Shown one piece after another: positions 60,583-62,991 of a DNA stretch of 62,991 bases. Source of the DNA: an uncultured Desulfuromonadales bacterium (GTDB lineage: Bacteria; Desulfobacterota; Desulfuromonadia; Desulfuromonadales; Geopsychrobacteraceae); contig CALZHR010000095.1 of NCBI GenBank assembly GCA_945787335.1, forward strand, positions 1-62,991, in the 5' to 3' direction. The notes under the pieces were generated by a model that worked only from the letters and a program-made list of their open reading frames with translations, ran no database searches and was not told the DNA's origin. Within the stretch, counting starts at the first letter, position 1; every line of letters begins with the position of its first letter. The position numbers were made by a program, and so were the translations under genes.

Positions 60583-60783
60583 GTGAAGTTTGAGAAATAT
60601 CTACCCAGGAAGCACAAGAGCCCATTTGAAACGAGATTCTTGAAACTGAATGCGCGGGCAGCAGCCAAGGCGACAACCGCTCTCGCCAGATTGTAAAGTG
60701 GCAACACCTCAAACGTTAAAGCGCTCGGCCCTGGAGTCAATGAATACAAGATCGATTTCGGGTCTGGCTGTCGGGTAAACTGA
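60583..60783 (+). pseudogene. Decayed HigB/RelE-type toxin gene (TIGR02683-like)
   Basis: From GTG 60583 (G-run upstream) the frame reads VKFEKYLPRKHKSPFETRF, then LNARAAAKATTALARL, a TAA at 60694-60696, then SGNTSNVKALGPGVNEYKI and DFGSGCRV, and a final TGA at 60781. This matches addiction-module killer proteins, which read ...ARLE.GN.SNVK..G.GV.EY.I.FGPGYRVYFG. The TAA replaces a Glu/other codon, and the protein is lost just before the YRVYFG core. No antitoxin remnant was found. The rest of the 440-base gap 60505-60944 is otherwise empty except for the operator below. Confidence 0.7.
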
Positions 60784-60907
60784 CAGGCTTTTTGCTGTGA
60801 TTTCGAATTAAGCCACTGTTTTGATGAGACAAAAATCGGGGCCACTTCTGCTTCAGTCTTACTCCTTAAACATCTCATAACTTTTCATATCTCAGCAAAT
60901 GTGATAC

Positions 60908-60933
60908 TTTGAGTACAGTGAATACAACTCAAA
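60908..60933 (+). promoter_or_regulatory. Inverted-repeat operator of the toxin-antitoxin pair
   Basis: TTTGAGT (60908-60914) and ACTCAAA (60927-60933) form a perfect 7-base inverted repeat with a 12-base centre, ending 11 bases before the antitoxin start and overlapping its ribosome-binding site. Ribbon-helix-helix antitoxins commonly autoregulate through such sites. Confidence 0.5.
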
Positions 60934-60944
60934 AGGAGATTGCC

Positions 60945-61172
60945 ATGGCTACATCGATCCGCCTAGAACCAGAAGTAGAGAAAAGACTAGATTTCCTTGC
61001 AACGCAAACCGGTCGTACCAAAGCATTCTATCTCCGTGAGCTGATCACCCGTGGAATGGAAGATCTTGAAGATTATTACCTGGCAGCCGATGTTCTGGAA
61101 AGAGTTCGCAAGGGTGAGGAAGAGACCCTTTCGTCCACCGACGTGAGGAGGTCTCTTGAACTGGACAATTGA
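60945..61172 (+). CDS. Ribbon-helix-helix antitoxin (RelB-like)
   Basis: A 75-residue protein starting MATSIRLEPEVEKRLDFLA behind AAAAGGAGA. The beta strand ATSIRLE plus helices KRLDFLATQTGRTKAFYLRELI form a MetJ/Arc-type DNA-binding fold; the remaining 30 residues would wrap the toxin. The frame before the start (from 60909) is promoter/operator DNA. It overlaps the toxin gene by 17 bases. Confidence 0.88.
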   Translation: MATSIRLEPEVEKRLDFLATQTGRTKAFYLRELITRGMEDLEDYYLAADVLERVRKGEEETLSSTDVRRSLELDN

Positions 61173-61422
61173 GTACACCAGAACAGCAGAAACTCAGCTT
61201 CGTAAGTTAGACCGACAGATTGCTAGGCGCATCCTTGATTATCTGGATGACAAAATAGCTCCACTTGAGAACCCACGTTCTCGTGGAAAAGTCCTGGTGG
61301 GCCCTCGTGGGGAACTGTGGCGCTATAGAATAGGTGACTATCGGGTGATTTGCCAAATCCAGGATAATGTTATGCGAATTCTGGTTGTAGAGGCAGGCCA
61401 CCGCAAACAAATATACAAATAG
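61156..61422 (+). CDS. RelE/ParE-family toxin
   Basis: An 88-residue toxin beginning at TTG 61156 (NWTIEYTRTAETQLRKLDRQ) with GAGGAGG four bases upstream. The RelE fold is complete: PRSRGKVLVGPRGELWRYRIGDYRVICQI, then RILVVEAGHRKQIYK, including the Arg/Tyr/Lys positions expected for mRNA interferases (RYRIGDYR). It lies within the antitoxin's 3' end, so is coupled to it. About 190 bases without a recognised signal separate it from the convergent kinase gene. Confidence 0.9.
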   Translation: MNWTIEYTRTAETQLRKLDRQIARRILDYLDDKIAPLENPRSRGKVLVGPRGELWRYRIGDYRVICQIQDNVMRILVVEAGHRKQIYK

Positions 61423-61615
61423 AAAAATGCCTCAATCTTTTAATCACAACAGTCAAGACAAGTAGCAGCAACCTGAAGTCACCATGATACACGGGCAAAT
61501 TCGCAGAGATACCACGCTGTCAGAAATTGGCTGTTGGCCAGCAGAACCATTAGCTCTAGCCTATACAAATCACAGTCCGGGATAGACAAAGTTCTGATCA
61601 TCGGAGCATCTATGT

Positions 61616-62991
61616 TTAATTCAATATTTGGCTAATTTTTCTCGCAAGGGTTTGTGGCGATAGAGGCTTTTGTAGAAAATTAACTCCTTCGTCCAGCACA
61701 TTATGGTGCGCGATAACATTGGCCGTATAGCCCGAAGTATATAGAATCTTCAGCCTCGGCAGACGCACCGACAAAGTTTCTGCCAATTCTCTACCGTTCA
61801 TTTCCGGCATAACAACATCGGTGATCAATAGATCAATCTTGCCTTCCCTTTCAGTGGCAAATGCAATAGCGTCAGCGGCAGAATCTGCCGCAATGACGTT
61901 ATAGCCCAACTCACTGAGCAGTTCCTCTCCCAACCTGAGGAGAGCTGTGTCATCCTCAACCAGAAGCACCGTCTGTCCGCTTCCGCTCTGAATGGCGACA
62001 TTTTCATCCGGGCTGAGGTCATCGACCGCAGCTACAGCCCTTGGAAAATAAATTCGAATCGTTGTTCCTCGATCGGGCTCACTGTAGACATTGATAAAGG
62101 CATTGTTTTGTTTGACGATGCCATAAACGGTTGACAGTCCTAGACCCGTGCCTTCTCCAAAACCTTTGGTCGTATAAAAGGGGTCGAAAATTCTCTGGAC
62201 GGTTTGGTCATCCATGCCAACACCATCATCGCTGACTGCAAGCATGCTAAACTCGCCGGGGTGAAAGCCCGGATGACGATCGCAATATGATTGATCAAAG
62301 GTAGCCGTCGAAGACTCAATGGTGATTTTGCCGATATCGGCAATTGCATCCCTGGCGTTGATTATCAGATTCGAGAGTATCTGGTCGAGTTGAGATGGAT
62401 CAATCTCAATCGGCCAAAGTGAGTTTCCCGGCAACCACAATAGCTCGATATTTTCTCCGATCAGTTGCCTGAGCATCTGCAACATCGATTCGATTGAACT
62501 GTTCAAATCCAGAGTTATAGGTGCAACGGTTTGCTTGCGGGCAAAAGCGAGCAACTGTTGGGTCAATCTGGCAGAACGATTGGCAGCATTCTGGATTTCA
62601 TGCAAGGTCTTGTAGCTTGCGTCCTCCGGGTCAAGCTTCCTCATCCCGAGTTCGGCACGACCAATTATCAGGCTCAGCATATTGTTGAAGTCATGGGCCA
62701 CACCACCGGCCAACTGTCCGATAGATTCCATCTTTTGCGCCTGCAGGAACTGCTGTTCAACCGACAGTTGCTCAGTGATGTCACGTTTGGTGGCAATAAA
62801 ATTGGTGATTTCCCCGGTACTGTCACAGACAGGCGAAATACTGGCATCCTCATGATACAAACTGCCATCTTTACGTTTGTTGACAAACCGCCCCCGCCAA
62901 GTTTTTCCAGCATTTAGCTCCTGCCACATCTGGCGATAGAAATCTTCATCCTGGGCACCGCTTTTCAGAATGCGCGGCGTCTGACCAAGCA
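61616..62991 (-). CDS. PAS-containing hybrid histidine kinase (partial)
   Basis: The frame is open from the window edge to TAA at 61616; at least 458 residues are visible and the N-terminus is outside. Order: PAS core (LKSGAQDEDFYRQMWQELNA, GRFVNKRKDGSLYHEDASISPV), PAC, HisKA (GGVAHDFNNMLSLIIG, the ScnI/FixL type), HATPase (NLIINARDAI, DDGVGMD, GTGLGLSTVYGIVKQ) and a C-terminal receiver (VLLVEDDTALLRLGEELL, Asp in LLITDVVMPEMNG, Lys in FLQKPLSP). Layout is that of cytoplasmic hybrid kinases such as those replacing NtrB-type sensors. Confidence 0.92.
   Translation of the reverse strand, partial: LGQTPRILKSGAQDEDFYRQMWQELNAGKTWRGRFVNKRKDGSLYHEDASISPVCDSTGEITNFIATKRDITEQLSVEQQFLQAQKMESIGQLAGGVAHDFNNMLSLIIGRAELGMRKLDPEDASYKTLHEIQNAANRSARLTQQLLAFARKQTVAPITLDLNSSIESMLQMLRQLIGENIELLWLPGNSLWPIEIDPSQLDQILSNLIINARDAIADIGKITIESSTATFDQSYCDRHPGFHPGEFSMLAVSDDGVGMDDQTVQRIFDPFYTTKGFGEGTGLGLSTVYGIVKQNNAFINVYSEPDRGTTIRIYFPRAVAAVDDLSPDENVAIQSGSGQTVLLVEDDTALLRLGEELLSELGYNVIAADSAADAIAFATEREGKIDLLITDVVMPEMNGRELAETLSVRLPRLKILYTSGYTANVIAHHNVLDEGVNFLQKPLSPQTLARKISQILN

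Overview
The window looks like chromosomal DNA of a GC-rich Desulfuromonadia bacterium (Geobacter/Pelobacter/Desulfuromonas relatives). This is inferred from gene order and family make-up: the run kdsB-pyrG-kdsA-kdsD-kdsC-lptCAB-rpoN-hpf-ptsN-hprK-rapZ-mannose-type PTS, many c-di-GMP and histidine-kinase signalling proteins, a PEP-CTERM protein and a GEMM-like riboswitch. No rRNA, tRNA, CRISPR, phage or insertion sequence was seen.

Layout. (1) 1-13.5 kb, all minus strand: a compact supercluster transcribed from kdsB down to a mannose-family PTS. It makes and activates Kdo (KdsB, KdsA, KdsD, KdsC), exports LPS (LptC, LptA, LptB), makes CTP (PyrG), sigma-54 and hibernation factor, then a regulatory PTS module (PtsN, HprK, RapZ, EIIA/B/C/D). 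An intrinsic terminator between hpf and ptsN divides it. (2) 13.6-21.7 kb, minus: Na/Pi-type transporter, then phoH-pgpH-ybeY-corC-lnt. (3) 21.8-26.9 kb, plus: a HEAT-like protein and an HD-GYP protein that share the same N-terminal module, then EttA. (4) 27-44 kb, minus: a lipoprotein, a large two-solute-binding-domain histidine kinase with its receiver partner, two diguanylate cyclases, a HIT protein, RlmKL, an M16C peptidase, a P-type ATPase lacking the usual M4 glutamate, and a GST. (5) 44.3-48 kb, plus: a YbiT-like ABC-F gene behind a leader terminator, then an AT-rich island with a GEMM-like riboswitch, a second possible structured RNA and a PEP-CTERM protein. (6) 48-56 kb: a CNB-domain histidine kinase, a nitrilase-family amidase, LpxR, an ilvA gene cut by an in-frame TAG, a membrane protein with a spermidine-synthase-like domain, and an exported PCMT. 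(7) 56.2-60.5 kb, plus: a near-perfect sigma-54 promoter driving pspA and a membrane protein, then a radical-SAM/DNA-repair gene pair. (8) 60.5-61.4 kb: a decayed HigB-like toxin gene next to an intact RHH/RelE toxin-antitoxin pair. (9) A hybrid histidine kinase runs off the right edge.

Themes. Second-messenger control is dense: two GGDEF proteins with intact I-sites, one HD-GYP protein with an altered signature, and a candidate c-di-GMP/cGAMP riboswitch upstream of a surface-protein gene. Envelope construction and stress are the other theme (Kdo/LPS, Lnt, LpxR, exported PCMT, sigma-54-driven PspA, with rpoN itself in the window). All family names come from reading protein sequences by eye; no database search was run.
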